A stretch of DNA of 64,000 nucleotides, from the NCBI GenBank assembly GCA_947179485.1, contig OX359250.1, positions 4,671,661 to 4,735,660 of the forward strand, read 5' to 3'. The notes beneath the pieces were generated by a model. That model did not search any database. It was not told the origin of the DNA and saw only the letters and a program-made list of their open reading frames with translations. The stretch is from Allacma fusca (lineage: Eukaryota; Arthropoda; Collembola; Symphypleona; Sminthuridae). A program made the translations under genes and the position numbers. Shown piece by piece: positions 13,901 to 25,817 of this stretch (positions are counted from its first letter, which is position 1; each line of letters opens with the position of its first letter).

Positions 13901-15248
13901 AAACTCCCATACCGTACACTTACGACGAGCTGCTGGTGACGGATGGAAGATCAAAACGGAGGGCGAGTAATCAGAGTCATTCGGGAGCCTTCACATCAAG
14001 TAGTAAGAGACAGTTGTTAAAGAAGAAATACAAGGAGCGACCAATGTCAATCGTGACTTCTGCAGAGCATCGAGCGAGAAGGTCTTCGACACGACTCCAG
14101 AAGCAACAACAACAGACTTTGCATTGCTTTCCTCTCCACTCACAGCAGCAGCGGTCGCCGCGCGGGAAGCCACGCCAGGTCCCACGTCCTGCCCAGCAAC
14201 AGGCCCGGTCCAGTCGGTATAAAAAGAATCGGAGGCAAGAGCAGGAGGAGGAGGAGGAGGAGGAGGATGAGGTGGAGTTGGAGGAGGAGGAAGATGAGGA
14301 GGGCCTCGATGAGAATGAGATGGATGTCTTTGAGATGGATGACGAGGAAGATGAGTACCCCGAGTCGAAGACAACTCGACAGCGCTATGTCTGCTCCGAG
14401 TGTGGCAAACACTACGCCACATCGTCCAACTTGTCGAGACACAAGCAAACGCATCGGAGTCTCGACTCTCAGAACGCGAAGCGCTGTCCGACTTGTGGCA
14501 AGGCTTATGTGAGCATGCCGGCTCTCTCCATGCACCTTCTCACCCACAACTTAACTCACAAGTGTGAGATTTGTGGGAAGGGCTTCTCTCGTCCATGGCT
14601 TCTGCAAGGTCACATGCGGTCCCACACGGGGGAGAAACCTTACGGATGTGCTCACTGTGGGAAAGCCTTTGCTGACAGGTGTGTCATCAGGACTGGGGCC
14701 TTTTCTTACATTATCTATGTATATTATTTCTTACGCATGTCATTACATGACATGGTCTCCCCCTCCCAGATTAACCTGTGAATTTAAGGATTCACACTTT
14801 TATAAAAGTAGGGACGACCCAACTTGATGAGCTTGTCATGGAAGTCTCACTTTTACTTGTTGATCAAATGTTTTTTTTTTTTGAACAAAACACGGGTTTT
14901 CTTAATGGAATTCTTCGTCCCCTTGAGATAATGTCATAAGTAAATGATCTGAAGTGGATTTTTTGTATGTGTTTCAGGTCCAATCTCCGTGCTCACATGC
15001 AGACTCATTCCTCAGCTAAGAATTATACTTGTAAGCGGTGTAATAAATCTTTCGCTCTTAAATCCTATCTAAACAAACACTCTGACTCGTCCTGTCTTAA
15101 AGACTCTTCCTCAGTTTCCGAAGGTGGTTGCTCATCCAACGAGGAAACTTCTGGTAGCACAAGTCCTGCCATGTTGGCAGACCAACTTACGGGAGGTGGT
15201 AACGCCTGCGAACAACAGACCGTGCCTGCACTGCTGGGCAATAAATAG
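6922..15248 (+). CDS. scrt: Scratch-family SNAG / five-C2H2-finger transcriptional repressor (four coding exons)
   Basis: Coding exons 6922-7177, 10671-11354, 13811-14678 and 14978-15248 join in phase to 692 codons plus a TAG stop. The protein starts [11 protein letters not shown], the SNAG motif, which in this family recruits co-repressors. A polyQ run lies near residues 165-177, and a [11 protein letters not shown] motif near 357-367 matches a segment conserved in Scratch but not Snail/Slug. A Glu/Asp tract spans about 457-499. Five zinc fingers follow at about 505-528, 537-560, 563-586, 591-613 and 619-641. The last is C2HC-type, ending H-x4-C. Signature strings such as [26 protein letters not shown] and [10 protein letters not shown] place it in Scratch. 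Family knowledge: nuclear, binds CAGGTG-type E-boxes, promotes neural fate. An upstream in-frame ATG at 6895 would add nine residues and bury the SNAG, so 6922 is preferred. Evidence for transcription is not available here. Confidence 0.95.
8722..8743. repeat. (TG)n microsatellite in scratch intron 1
   Basis: Short uninterrupted TG run of about 11 units. Confidence 0.9.
9305..9410. repeat. degenerate short repeats of AAAATGCCC/CTGAAA words
   Basis: Near-tandem words such as AAAATGCCCAAAATG and CTGAAAATACC recur six or so times over about 100 bases, consistent with a decayed low-complexity array. Confidence 0.45.
10671..11354 (+). CDS. scrt: scratch coding exon 2 (polyQ linker region)
   Basis: Acceptor CTTATAG|ATGG. 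The leading AT joins the C of exon 1 as a His codon and continues as [12 protein letters not shown]. It carries a CAA/CAG run at about 10906-10941 (polyQ) in a Pro/Ser/Thr-rich, probably disordered linker. It ends CCGA|GTGAGT with one base over, completed as Ser by exon 3. Confidence 0.9.
11355..13810 (+). other. scratch intron 2
   Basis: A 2.46-kb intron from GTGAGT to AAGTAG. It is largely occupied by an inverted-repeat transposon (12230-13251). The rest is AT-rich with pyrimidine-rich tracts just after the donor and no conserved open frame. Confidence 0.85.
12230..13251. mobile_element. ~1-kb inverted-repeat (MITE/fold-back-like) element flanked by TATA
   Basis: The left arm (12230 to about 12610) and right arm (about 12950-13251) are imperfect inverted copies. 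Both contain AGCCCATATAAGGGG-type and ATTGTGGGCATGACCCGTAAG-type words. The tips read CAGTGCCAAGAAATGATT and, inverted, AGGGGTCCCAAAAAATGATT. TATA lies on both sides (12226-12229 and 13252-13255), as expected of TA-targeting Tc1/mariner-type elements. No transposase is visible. Related copies or fragments lie at 28.2, 46.7, 54.1-54.9 and 61.55 kb. Confidence 0.75.
13811..14678 (+). CDS. scrt: scratch coding exon 3 (Scratch motif, acidic tract, fingers 1-4)
   Basis: Acceptor AAGTAG|GTGAGG, entered in phase 1. It encodes the [11 protein letters not shown] motif, a basic Ser/Gln-rich region, the Glu/Asp tract (about 14240-14365), fingers 1-3 and the first half of finger 4. The donor GACAG|GTGTGT splits an Arg codon inside finger 4. 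Confidence 0.95.
14679..14977 (+). other. scratch intron 3
   Basis: A 299-base intron splitting zinc finger 4 (ADR|SNLRAH). It runs from GTGTGT to TTTCAG and contains a T11 run near 14871. Confidence 0.9.
14978..15248 (+). CDS. scrt: scratch terminal coding exon (end of finger 4, finger 5)
   Basis: Starts G|TCCAATCTC and restores the finger-4 sequence [11 protein letters not shown]. Finger 5 follows (C-x2-C, then NKHSDSSC), then a short Ser/Gly-rich tail to TAG at 15246-15248. An AATAAA hexamer at 15240-15245 abuts the stop and is probably not the working polyadenylation signal. Confidence 0.93.
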
Positions 15249-18200
15249 CAGACCCCATCTGGACTCATTCCGCTAATACCCAGCCCGCTTCCATTCATTC
15301 CTCCTTTTTTCCCAACCTCATGTTTACACGTATTTTCTTTGTCTTTTTCTTCCCCATCTGTATCTTGCTCACTTCATTATACCTTCGTCACATTCACACT
15401 TGTCAACCTCACCCGCCCTTTCACATTTAATTTCGTACAAATAGAAATACGGACGTCGTGTTTCTTACCCATTTTCTTTCCCTGGTAAGTCTATAAGATG
15501 ACAATGAGGTGAAATATATATGTGATCCCCCCAATTTTTGAACATATTCTATTCCGGATTTTCCAAAATATGTTTTATTGACGTAGGTTAGGAATTACCG
15601 TCAGAGTCGTCAAAAACGAAGCGAAGTATAGTCAAGATTTCTCCCAGTTTAGAAATGGACTTCATGTTACTCATTTATGAGAGACCGGCTACTACTGTTT
15701 CCGGTACTACTCCCTTCATGGGGTCCTTTAAATTAGTAATGTGAACTAGAGGACGCAGTCTTAGCTACAGTTTGGAAAATTTTCGGATGACATTAACTCC
15801 ATGAAGAAAATTATATGGGGATGTAGGAGAAGTTTGTAAAACAATAATTGTTAACAATTTCGAATTAGGCGTGGATCGCATCCTGGGTTCATTATAAAGA
15901 ATAGTTATAGTACCCGAGTTGGCATATGTCCTAGTTGAGTGACGTCAGGATTGTACTGTACACATACACAGGTAGATAAAAACCATTTGGCTTTGGAAAT
16001 TTTGAAATTCACGGAGGATCTTGTGAGGAAACCCGGGACTCATGATTTCGGTTAGGGATTTTTCCAGCCCGTTTGTTCCAATTTACCAAAATGACCTCCT
16101 CAAATTTAAAATTACCTTCTCAAATTTCTTTTCGAAATAAAGGGAATGTTTGGTAATTTTTGAAGACCAGTGTAACCAAGCAAAATGTTTCATTTTTCTT
16201 GGTGCCGACAATCCCAGTTTCCAACAATGCTGTGAATAAATTTTGAAGGTAATATATACGACAATAATTATTATGAAAAAACATTCATGAAAAATGGGAT
16301 GATCAGCTCCGAAGATTCGAGGTTTCCTGGAGTTATAATTGGTCACTATACTATACCCGAGATAATTCATTTCCTTCTTAATTTCTTTGCTCTAATTTCT
16401 TCCACAGACATTCATAGTCCCATTTAATTTTCAGAGCAGTAAGAATCATATTTACTACCTTTTTTTCAAACTTTAATCATTACGTTCATTGAATTACTTA
16501 TTCTATGTACAGGCCCTCTGATACTCATAGGATTTGTATCTTGTAATGATTACCTGTATTGATTTGTTTGTCAACTGACGTCAACTCTTTTGACAGACTG
16601 AATCTTAATTGTGTACAATGTAAAGTATATACATATAATGTACACACAGTCAAAATGTAATGTATCTGTATTCATTACAATGAACCCTCCTCGGAACTCC
16701 GCACAGAGCAATCAGAAATGTCAGTTACATGTTATCGGAGATGCCCTGTGACTAGAACAACATCCTCTTTCTTTCGGATCCCAACACTTTTCCTAAGCTT
16801 TCAGACTGTTGGAGAGTTCTCGAGCAGTCCGGACGCTTTTGAAAATGTTTTGTTTCATATTAATAATTATCATATTTAAGAGATATTTAGACTCTCTTGC
16901 TTCCGGGGAGCTCAGTATTGTTTACCAAACCCAGTTGCTCCAAGCCCTTCCTCCAATTTTTCTACCCCAATTTGGAAGTAACTAATCCCAACCAGTATTT
17001 ATTTTAGCGTGATCCACACAAACTCTCTTTTCCTCTCCTTCGATAGTCTTTGCTTTGTATACCTAGAACAGAGAGCCTGGAAAGTTGAATGCGACTGAAG
17101 CTCTATCCTGGGCTCTAACCATTTATGCATTTTTGGTGTATGCTCCTGAACAAGATGTTCAAAAATGTCAAAACGTGGAGTTGTAAAATGTAAAAATATG
17201 CGACACAAAGAAGTCTACAGTAAAAAAAAAAAGAGGTGAAAGAGTAGGAGTTATTACTGTCCCTTATGGAGTGAGATAGTTACATGTAGAATGCATAGAG
17301 AAAGGAAATCGAGAGGGGAGTACGGGAAATATGACAAGTGGTCTCATCATATGTTAGGAGCAAGGAAATTTTGTGAGATATTGGAGTTGCCGTAAGCGCA
17401 AGACTTATTGTCAGATTTTAAATTCCCTGAGGTGAAAGGATATTCTTCAGTCTCAAACATCCACATGCTTTCTCCCAAAGCTTTAATCCACTTTAATTCA
17501 TTCCATCTTCTATTTCTATCTCTCTCTCTCTCTCTCTGAGGCCTGAAGCCTGATTGAATGGAATCATTAAGTTAGGAATTATAGGCACAGTCACCAATTT
17601 GTAAATAGAGTAAACCCTTCGGAAATATCCCTCTAGTCATCCTGCGAATCCCATAGCCTGGGAATACAAATTTCAAGTTGAAGCATTTATCAAATGAGTA
17701 GATATAAAAGTACCTTGGTTACGCATTGTTTAGGGTTAGAGACATTACAAATCTATTTTGTTCCTCATCATTATCATTATGTATTATAAGTCAGTACAAA
17801 AAAACATTTTCCCAAAAATCCTGCACGTTTTTGATTTGTATGAAGATGTTTGATCAAATAGACTTTCTTTGCTTACCTTATGAGCTTTAAGCATCGGAAA
17901 CACTACACAATAATAGTTATTGAGAAAGGCTATGTACAAATAAATACGTGAATGGATTGCGGCAAATTTCACTTTCGCAATATAAGTTCTCAGGTTGAGA
18001 TTGAGAGCTCCAGGGAAGATGAAATCTGCGGTTTCATCCTACTAATTTGAGCATGCATGAGTTATTATTGTTAATTCCGCTACTTCCGATGATTTGTTCA
18101 TACGAAGTTTTTATACCTCAGTTTGAGCAACCACTAGGAATATTTTGGTCCGAATGGGTGTTGGTTGGGTCTGCTATTGTACCAGCTCAAATTCCAACTA

Positions 18201-18900
18201 AATCTCAAAACGTAATTACTCAAGAATAAGAGTTGCATGTTTTATTGGAAAACCTTACACGTGCATCTAAATAGTGACCAGATGAGTAGGGATGAGACAG
18301 GATGGATCCGTCTCTATAGAATTATCCATTAATGAGTTAGCCAGAACACTGTTGAAAAAGTTGTCATAGCCAGAAGTAAGCGCAGCTAGAAAAATGACTC
18401 TGGAAAATGGGTGACAAGGTTTTGGGAACCTAGAATAAATCCGAGTATAATTGCTTTCATTCATAGCTAACAATAAGAGATGGTGAAGGTACACAGGCAT
18501 TATACTTATCCATATTGGAATAGAAAGGAAAGTTAGGAGTCGATCCAACTCTAACGTAGCTCTTACGTTGTAAATCAATGTGATTTTAAAGTACTAACAT
18601 ACAATGTTTGACTTAGCTTACCATAAATCCACTGAAGTTAATCCGAAGGCAGTTTGCAAAAGATCTCCTCAAAAATATACTATAGAAACGTTTTTATTTC
18701 CCGCCTCATAAATTACTATCGTATGTTATAATATACGAATAGCTATATTAGTCTCCCGTGAGTGAAAAAAAATCTCCAGTTTAATTATTTAGAGGTACTT
18801 TTTGAGACCCAAGTCATGCATGATGCTATTCTTAGAGAGACACAAGGGAGAAGAAGTCCAGGAAGGTCTTCTTACCTCCTTACATATTTGAGGAAACATT
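15249..18900. other. 3' flank of scratch, presumed 3' UTR followed by non-coding DNA
   Basis: No credible coding frame. Candidate AATAAA sites on + include 16136-16141, but the real 3' end of the transcript cannot be placed. A short (TC)n run lies at 17519-17537. Confidence 0.5.
17519..17537. repeat. (TC)n microsatellite
   Basis: About nine uninterrupted TC units. Confidence 0.85.
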
Positions 18901-21900
18901 TTCTGAATTTCTCTCGAAATGAAGTTTCTAGTCATTACTCTTTTTAGAATCCTACGGTTTGATTTAGTGTGTGAGATCTCCGTGGTGTAGGTAATTTGAA
19001 GTTACAATAAAAATAGTCTGTAAAAAAAAAAATATTATAACTGAATTGTGTCAGTGAACACTTTCGGACAACTGCTCAAAAATTTACTTAAGTAGCTTTA
19101 CATATAGTACCTATATTAATTGTAAGGTACACTGAGAGAGTAGCACTAGGCACATGAGACAAGATTCTTACAAAAACTTATTCACATGGATGTTATATTG
19201 CAGGAAAAAAAAAATATACCACTAATGCGAAGGTATTCTTGTAGGATAAACGTTTTTATACACATTTTACTTCTAAGGGAATGATATGGCTAACGTTTAT
19301 AGAAACATATTTATTATTGTAAACTGAGCAGGGACAGTCTGCACAAAACTCAATAAAATATCAACGAAAAACATGTACACATAGTGCATGAACTACATAA
19401 TTACATCGAAATAAAAAAAAACGAAATGTTTCACATTAAGTAAGTAAATATTTCTAAGTTGAAAGTAAGAGTATTTATATTTCAAATTTCAATGCAAATT
19501 ATTATATTCATGAATGGCAATTATTCAAGCGTATATAGAAACCCTGCTCCATCACACGTACTATGTATACTTATATAAATCAGTATATAATTATGTATAC
19601 TCCTATAACAATGTTAGTACTCGTGTCACTCACTATAGATATTGAGCAAAGCAGCCGAGCAATATGAAACTACTGTGACAACACTCAATCTATACCTAAA
19701 GAAGTTATTGTTGTAGGAGCCACAATTTTTGTTGAACTCTTTCTCTTTAACTACAAAAAAAATATTGTGTAAAAAAAAAAGGTATTATAATAATTTCAAA
19801 AGTCACACCTTTAGACAACCTGTAAGAAAATGAAAATCTATAGGGTCAGGTCACTCCCTTCAATAGGGGACGTACATACATCAATTCCTTGCTTATAGTT
19901 TTAGTGCCATGGAAAATGGTCAAGTTCGGTCGTGGTTAAGAATGCCGAGTCAGGAACAAGTAAATATCTGTAAAGATAAAAATATTGCAATAATTTGTAG
20001 ATTTGTATTCTTGTAACAATTCAAATGGTCGAACTCTTCCTACGATGGTAATACAGTTGGTGGTAACCAATAGTAATAATTACCCACTTGGCTACAAATA
20101 GTACCCCAAGATTTTGTTAATCTCCTGAATTCTCAAATGATTTCTGATATGTATCATTAATTATGTACATACATAATTTACACATGTCTGTAAAAGATAG
20201 TCACATGACTGTATAATCTTGCTACTACTACTTTGGGCAGAATCACTGTGAAATCTCATTCCTTTTTAATTTCCTGGGAATCAAAACAAAGCTTATTATG
20301 ACTTTCGAACGCATTACTTACTAAAGTCAGCGTATAAAAAAAATAGCAATAAATTGATTTTGTACTGGGCATCAAATTGATGAAAAAGAAACAATGTAAG
20401 CTATAATAATTATTATAGTTAATACGTAACGAAATCAGTGCTAAATACTGTTAATAGCTGGAAACAAATTTAAAGTTTAGGACTGAAGGCTGTAGCCTGC
20501 CCAGTAAATGTACTTATTTATTTAACACTAAGGGCTTACGTAGGAGTCACAAAAAGGTACTGTACTTAAATTTTGCGTATGATTATAGAAAGTTGCTGTT
20601 TAAATAATAACTATATATAATTATGTAAACATACACAGGGAGGATACCTATGGGAATATAGGGCATGGGAGGTAAGTTATACAACAGTAAGTCAAACTGC
20701 ACCATACTATACTCAATGGAAGGTTAAAATATATTCATAGATATACATATATCCAAAAAGGTATTTTTCTGTGCCCTACAATGCATTAATAACTAACATG
20801 CTAACTGAATAAATATACATTTAGGGGAAACGACTAGTCTAGTAATATTAAAAACTATAAAACGATAGCAATATTATCTGTGCTTCTATACTACGATTTC
20901 AAAACAAATAATATCTTGTATAGATACTTTTTTAATATTTTATATGAATGTAGATTTACGATCACTCCATAATTTTAAATTAAGCTGAGCGAGAGATTTA
21001 TTGCAAATAATTAATTCCTATCAACGATTTTCATCTCTTTTTTTCTCCATTTTTTCCATCTGCAAAGAATAATAATAATAATAATTCTAGTCATGTCATG
21101 GGTCACTAAACCGAACAATTGTCAGTAATAGTCCAATCTATTAGTTTTTATTAACTTACAGGCTTAAGGACCTATGCACTATCCAAAGTTAGGTCTTTTC
21201 CAGTAGTTCCTTCCTTAAAAAAAATACTGCCATTTATTCCTGAGTGGAAGTAATTTCCAGTAAAATTAGTTAAATGTTATGCAGTAAATACTTTCAAAGC
21301 ATCTCAGTGATCTGCTTTGTGACTAACTCTCCTTTTGTGATTCCCATAATTTTAACCAGCATATTTTACCCTAAAGCTCGTTTACAAAATGCTGGGCAAT
21401 GATACTGGGAACATGTTGGTTATTTACTTATGCTTCACGAGATTTTGTGAATGATTGACATTTGCTTGTTGATTTTTAGTGACTATATTTAATTAATTAA
21501 TTAATTACTTAAATTTGATTTAACTTATAAGTTGATACATTTTGATTTTTAATAATCAGCAGAACGATTTTAAGTCAGGACATCAGGAGACTGTATGAGA
21601 ACAAGATCCTACGAATAAATATGAAGCAATTTACATAGCAACTTCGTATCTCAGAATTTATGCATATCGGTATATAGCTCCCGAGTTCGATTAATATATT
21701 AATTATATGGAGGTAATGTATCTCTTAACTAAAATAATACTTAGAGTATCAACTACAATGAGACCAGGAACAACCTTAACAAAAAAAAAACAGTTTGCAA
21801 TAACGATTATTTTTACAATGCAATAAAATGTTGTGAGGTTTTTGTGGTTAGACCTAATTATATACATAAATAACTTTTACTTCTTTTCAGTGCTCATGAT

Positions 21901-23716
21901 GAAACTAAAATCTTTATCATCCGGTTTTATTCCTGTTCAAATTACTTTCCAATAATAATTATTGTAATAATTCAGGAAGTTAAATACTTGTTCAGATTAC
22001 TGAATTTCCGTAAATTTAGTTTGCGCGTAGAGTCATTTTCTACGAGTTGCAAACTTGGGGTAAGATAATAAAAGTTAGTTGCTCTGAAATATTGTTCACT
22101 AGTTCTGTTCCCAAGTTCTTTCATAGATCAAGTTATTTAATCTATTTACATATTTTCCTGTTTTACTGGAAATAATGAAGTATGAGACGAAGGTTGGGAA
22201 TATATATCCTATAATTTTTGTAGTTCGTAACCTATCAAAATATAAGAATTCTGACTTACGTAAATACGTACAAACAACCCAGCAAAATAGTTTTGCTATG
22301 ATCACCACGGAAGTGAAGTGACATAAAGGTTGTAATATCACCGTGTAAATAATTATTGCTTACAATTAGTCTGGAATTTTGCTGGATGATTAGCAAGAAC
22401 AAGAGTCATAGGTATGTATCTTGTACGTTAAGTTTAGTATTCATAGCTGTCACAAATTAATTGTAGGTACTTCAATGTTGTGCTTACCTTATTAAGACAT
22501 ACCTGTATTAGTTTTACTAATTATTAGTTGTGATGATCAATATCGCGTGACAATACGTCTTCTCACTGGTTCATTTTTGTGGGACATAATAACGAATATT
22601 CATAACATTTAAACCAAACTGTCACACTTGTATGCATAACACAAGACCAGCTGAACCGTAAATCGTAATGATGACACTTTGTAACACTACAGAATGCTTA
22701 AAAATTCATGGAAATTATAAAACTTTGCGATTGAAAGTTATGAGTGTATTTTCTCTTTGTGCACCGGTGTGTTTGTGAGAATTTTTGAAAATATAGATAC
22801 TAAAGTATAAAATGTCAAAATTAGTTGTGTAAATTTCCAAATAACAACAAAGTAATAATGCCTGATTCGTGATATTATTAAATTTCACTTCCTCATGAAA
22901 TTAACATCCTTCATCATAATCAACTCTCTACAAATGAACCATCCTCAAGGGAGTGCTTGGTAAATTTATCTAGTCCATTAATCTTTTTAATATATTCTCT
23001 TTCACTATCTATCGTCAAAAGGACAAGAAATGTGGGAAACTTACGTGAATAAAGTAATTTGCTGTGTTTCCATTAAATGCATTTGTATTTATTTTCTTAC
23101 ATTTATTTGATTTGAGTATAAATACCTACTACCGAGCTCCGGGGGTAGGATTTTTAAAATTCGCATTGCCCATTATATGTGAATTTTGGAAGAATACATT
23201 TTCTTAAAATTAGTTTCCAGTGGTCATCAAGACTCCTCTCTACCCATCACTGAGATGTTATGACAATTAGCATAGTCATTAAATTTCTCATTCAGTTACT
23301 TTTTCTTAAAGAGAATGTAGCCAATAAACAACTCGGATTGTCAGATAGATGCTATTTTGCCAATATGAAACATCGCCCAATAATTTCCCCGAAGTCATTT
23401 TGAGAATTGAATTTTCCTAATTATTTGGGAAGCCCTGCTTCGCAGGAGTAATGCTCAGTTTCGTCAATTTTGACTTTTACTTTTTTTCCGGATGTAGCTG
23501 AACCTAATGCAACATATGTAATTGCCCGTGTGTGAATATACTGGCGATGACAACGGTAAGTATATTCCAAAACTATCAAAAGTTTGTCCTTGATTTTTTT
23601 AATGGTCATTACAGAACTGACTTTGACAGGAATTATTATACATTGGTACATCCATTGTATTTATGGATTCACTTATTTCGAAATTTATGTATTATAATTA
23701 CAGGAAAAAGCATTAA
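18901..23716. other. gene-free, very AT-rich stretch
   Basis: About 4.8 kb with almost no open frame above 60 codons on either strand, many A/T homopolymers and a short (TTAA)n run near 21490-21510. No transposon ends, RNA gene or conserved motif was recognised. It resembles the 40.4-45.2 kb stretch in composition, so a long untranslated or regulatory region is possible but not shown. Confidence 0.5.
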
Positions 23717-24485
23717 TTCAATCATTTAATTTGGTTAAGATTTATTAACCTGTTCAGTGTTAATTGGAGTTGCGGTTATTTTTTTACTGAAGGAAGTGGA
23801 AGCACCTGTAAAAGTTATCCTGATTGTAAGAACCCGAAGAAGCATTTAATAATTGAAGTTGAAACAAAATCTAATTATGGGAAGGTAATTTTGGACTATG
23901 GACCAAGTGGATTGGTCATAGCGTCCGTAAATAATGACTATTTCTACAGATACAGGTAACACTGCCGAAATTCTGGAAGGAATAATAATATACTATTATA
24001 CTGTTGCCATTATTTTTATTCAAGCATGTGGGAAGTGGGAGTTACAGTTAAATTTTAATTCAGAGCATTTTTACAGTTATTTGTTGCTTATTATTAATTT
24101 CGAAATTATTCCAGAGCCCTGTGTTGTGTATGCACTTCACCTGGCAGACAATCCTTTCATAAAGCATTTCATGATCTCATCCTCGGAAAGTTTTTGCAAT
24201 CTTCAAGAACAGATCGGTAATTTTTAGAATATTAGTTGGAGTAAGGGGTTGAGTAGTATGCACGATGAGTCTTAAGTATAATTTATGAACTTTCGTTTGC
24301 TGTTTATTATAAATTAATGTATATAATTACTAATTATGTCTACCAAATTTGAAGTCATTCTGATTATAGTTGACGGCGAAAATCGACTCCCTTTGAAAGA
24401 CTTTCCGTTGATTTGGCACGTTAACCATTTAAGTTACATAAAAAATCTTCACATGGGTTTAAATGTTATTATAATGATTCATTGA
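23717..24485 (+). pseudogene. possible decayed coding fragments, family unknown
   Basis: Three neighbouring + frames look more protein-like than their AT-rich surroundings. One is an 80-codon open stretch (23717-23959) without ATG, containing GSGSTCKSYPDCKNPKK and GKVILDYGPSGLVIAS. It ends at AGG|TAA, where AG|GTAAC could also be a donor. The second is the frame 23934-24227. The third is a small ATG frame 24336-24485 starting MSTKFEVILIIVDGEN. I recognise no domain. They could be exons of an unknown gene, the remains of a mobile element, or chance. Confidence 0.25.
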
Positions 24486-24928
24486 TTTTTCTAGAACAAT
24501 TATTGGTGTTGCCTTACTACTCCGAATGGACCATCTGAATAATTTGTATTTATAATAATAATTAATTACTGAACGTTTACTTCTTTAGTTCATTTGTTTA
24601 GAAATTCTCGTATCACTACAGATACGGATGCGGGATTTTCTTTAAAACAGTAATATATAGTGTCATTTATTGCTACTTGTTAGTGTAGTGCTATAATGAT
24701 GTCTCTTAATGTATAAGTTTGGTTAAGACTGGCCGGAGGGAGGTACTGTTATATGCACTTACTTATTATTTTATATTATTACTTTATTGCAAGGTATTGA
24801 ATGGTATGGGCGCACGCGTTTCAAATTCTAAATACCTTCTAGAAGTTCACGTGTGGTTCACGGTCATTTACCACAGTTCTAGTTGGCAAATCCAAAATCA
24901 ATGCGCTTGCGTTCCCATTTTCCATTTG

Positions 24929-25603
24929 TCAACATGCGTGAATCCTGCAGTTGGAACTCTGATAGGACAATGAATTTACTGAGATTATACGCGACGCTAT
25001 TATAATGTCAATATTTGAATTAATTTTAATGTCAATAACCAACCCAGCGTTCACAAATGACACCCACAGTCTGATTAATTTCTGCGAAAATTCTTCTCGA
25101 TTGGACCCGAGTTCTGTACAAAATTTTTGAACAACATGTCCGTGGGAGACAACTGAATCAAAAGAATAAATAATCCACAGGCATCTGAACACACTAATTA
25201 AACGCGAATCAAAAATACGGGCCCAATGTAACTTTAAACTAAACTCTCATTTAAAATGCATACACACTTCTGGTAGGTTAAATAAACCGACGTAAAACTG
25301 AAATTGCCCTCAAAATTCAGTGCATAGTGTTACGTGGGAGCGTAGAGAATGTGTACCAGTTTCTTCATACGATCGGATACCGAAATACTGCAGATCAGTT
25401 TCCGCATCCACCAAATCTTACACCATTTCGGCACTTATGGTATTCTTGAAATAAAACGATTTCATTTCATTTGAAATTGAATCCCGCTGGTCTCTTGCGA
25501 GGTTCAAGTGGTCGAACCAAAATGATTTTGAGAATGAATCGTACATACCCTCGCAGAGGTCCTCTAATGCTGATGGTGTTCGTACTGTTTCTATAGGAAG
25601 CAT
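24929..25603 (-). pseudogene. possible decayed coding remnant, family unknown
   Basis: On the minus strand a frame beginning at 25603 (MLPIETVRTPSALEDLCEG) runs 61 codons to a stop. It then continues without another stop for ~40 codons, with plausible composition (DLVDAETDLQYFGIRSYEE). A second frame 25192-24929 lies downstream. There is no recognisable domain and no clear splice sites. It lies directly beside the fold-back element at 25.8 kb. Confidence 0.25.
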
Positions 25604-25808
25604 TTAATTCTCAATTATAACGAGTGATGCAGGAGTTCAATGAGAACCGCGATGTGACTCGAAGTTTCGACGTGATTGTGAGCTTCGGCATGATATCTTA
25701 TGGCCTATGTGTGAGGTCATTGAACTATTGAACTTCAATTTGAAAAATGAATTCGCGGAGTTTTTAATCAACGGACAGGTAGAGATCAATAATAATTAGT
25801 AAGCACTG

Positions 25809-25817
25809 GCTTGGCTC
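25809..25817 (+). repeat. target-site duplication (left) GCTTGGCTC
   Basis: A 9-bp direct repeat, identical to 27655-27663, bracketing the fold-back element. Confidence 0.75.

Noticed and set aside
13991-14547. Minus frames of 143 and 135 codons
   Set aside because: Antisense shadows of scratch exon 3; the poly-Leu and poly-Pro runs mirror its acidic tract.
14967-15248. Independent gene starting at the 14967 open frame
   Set aside because: The zinc-finger sequence is clearly the end of finger 4 and finger 5 of scratch, joined by a phase-matched TTTCAG acceptor at 14978.
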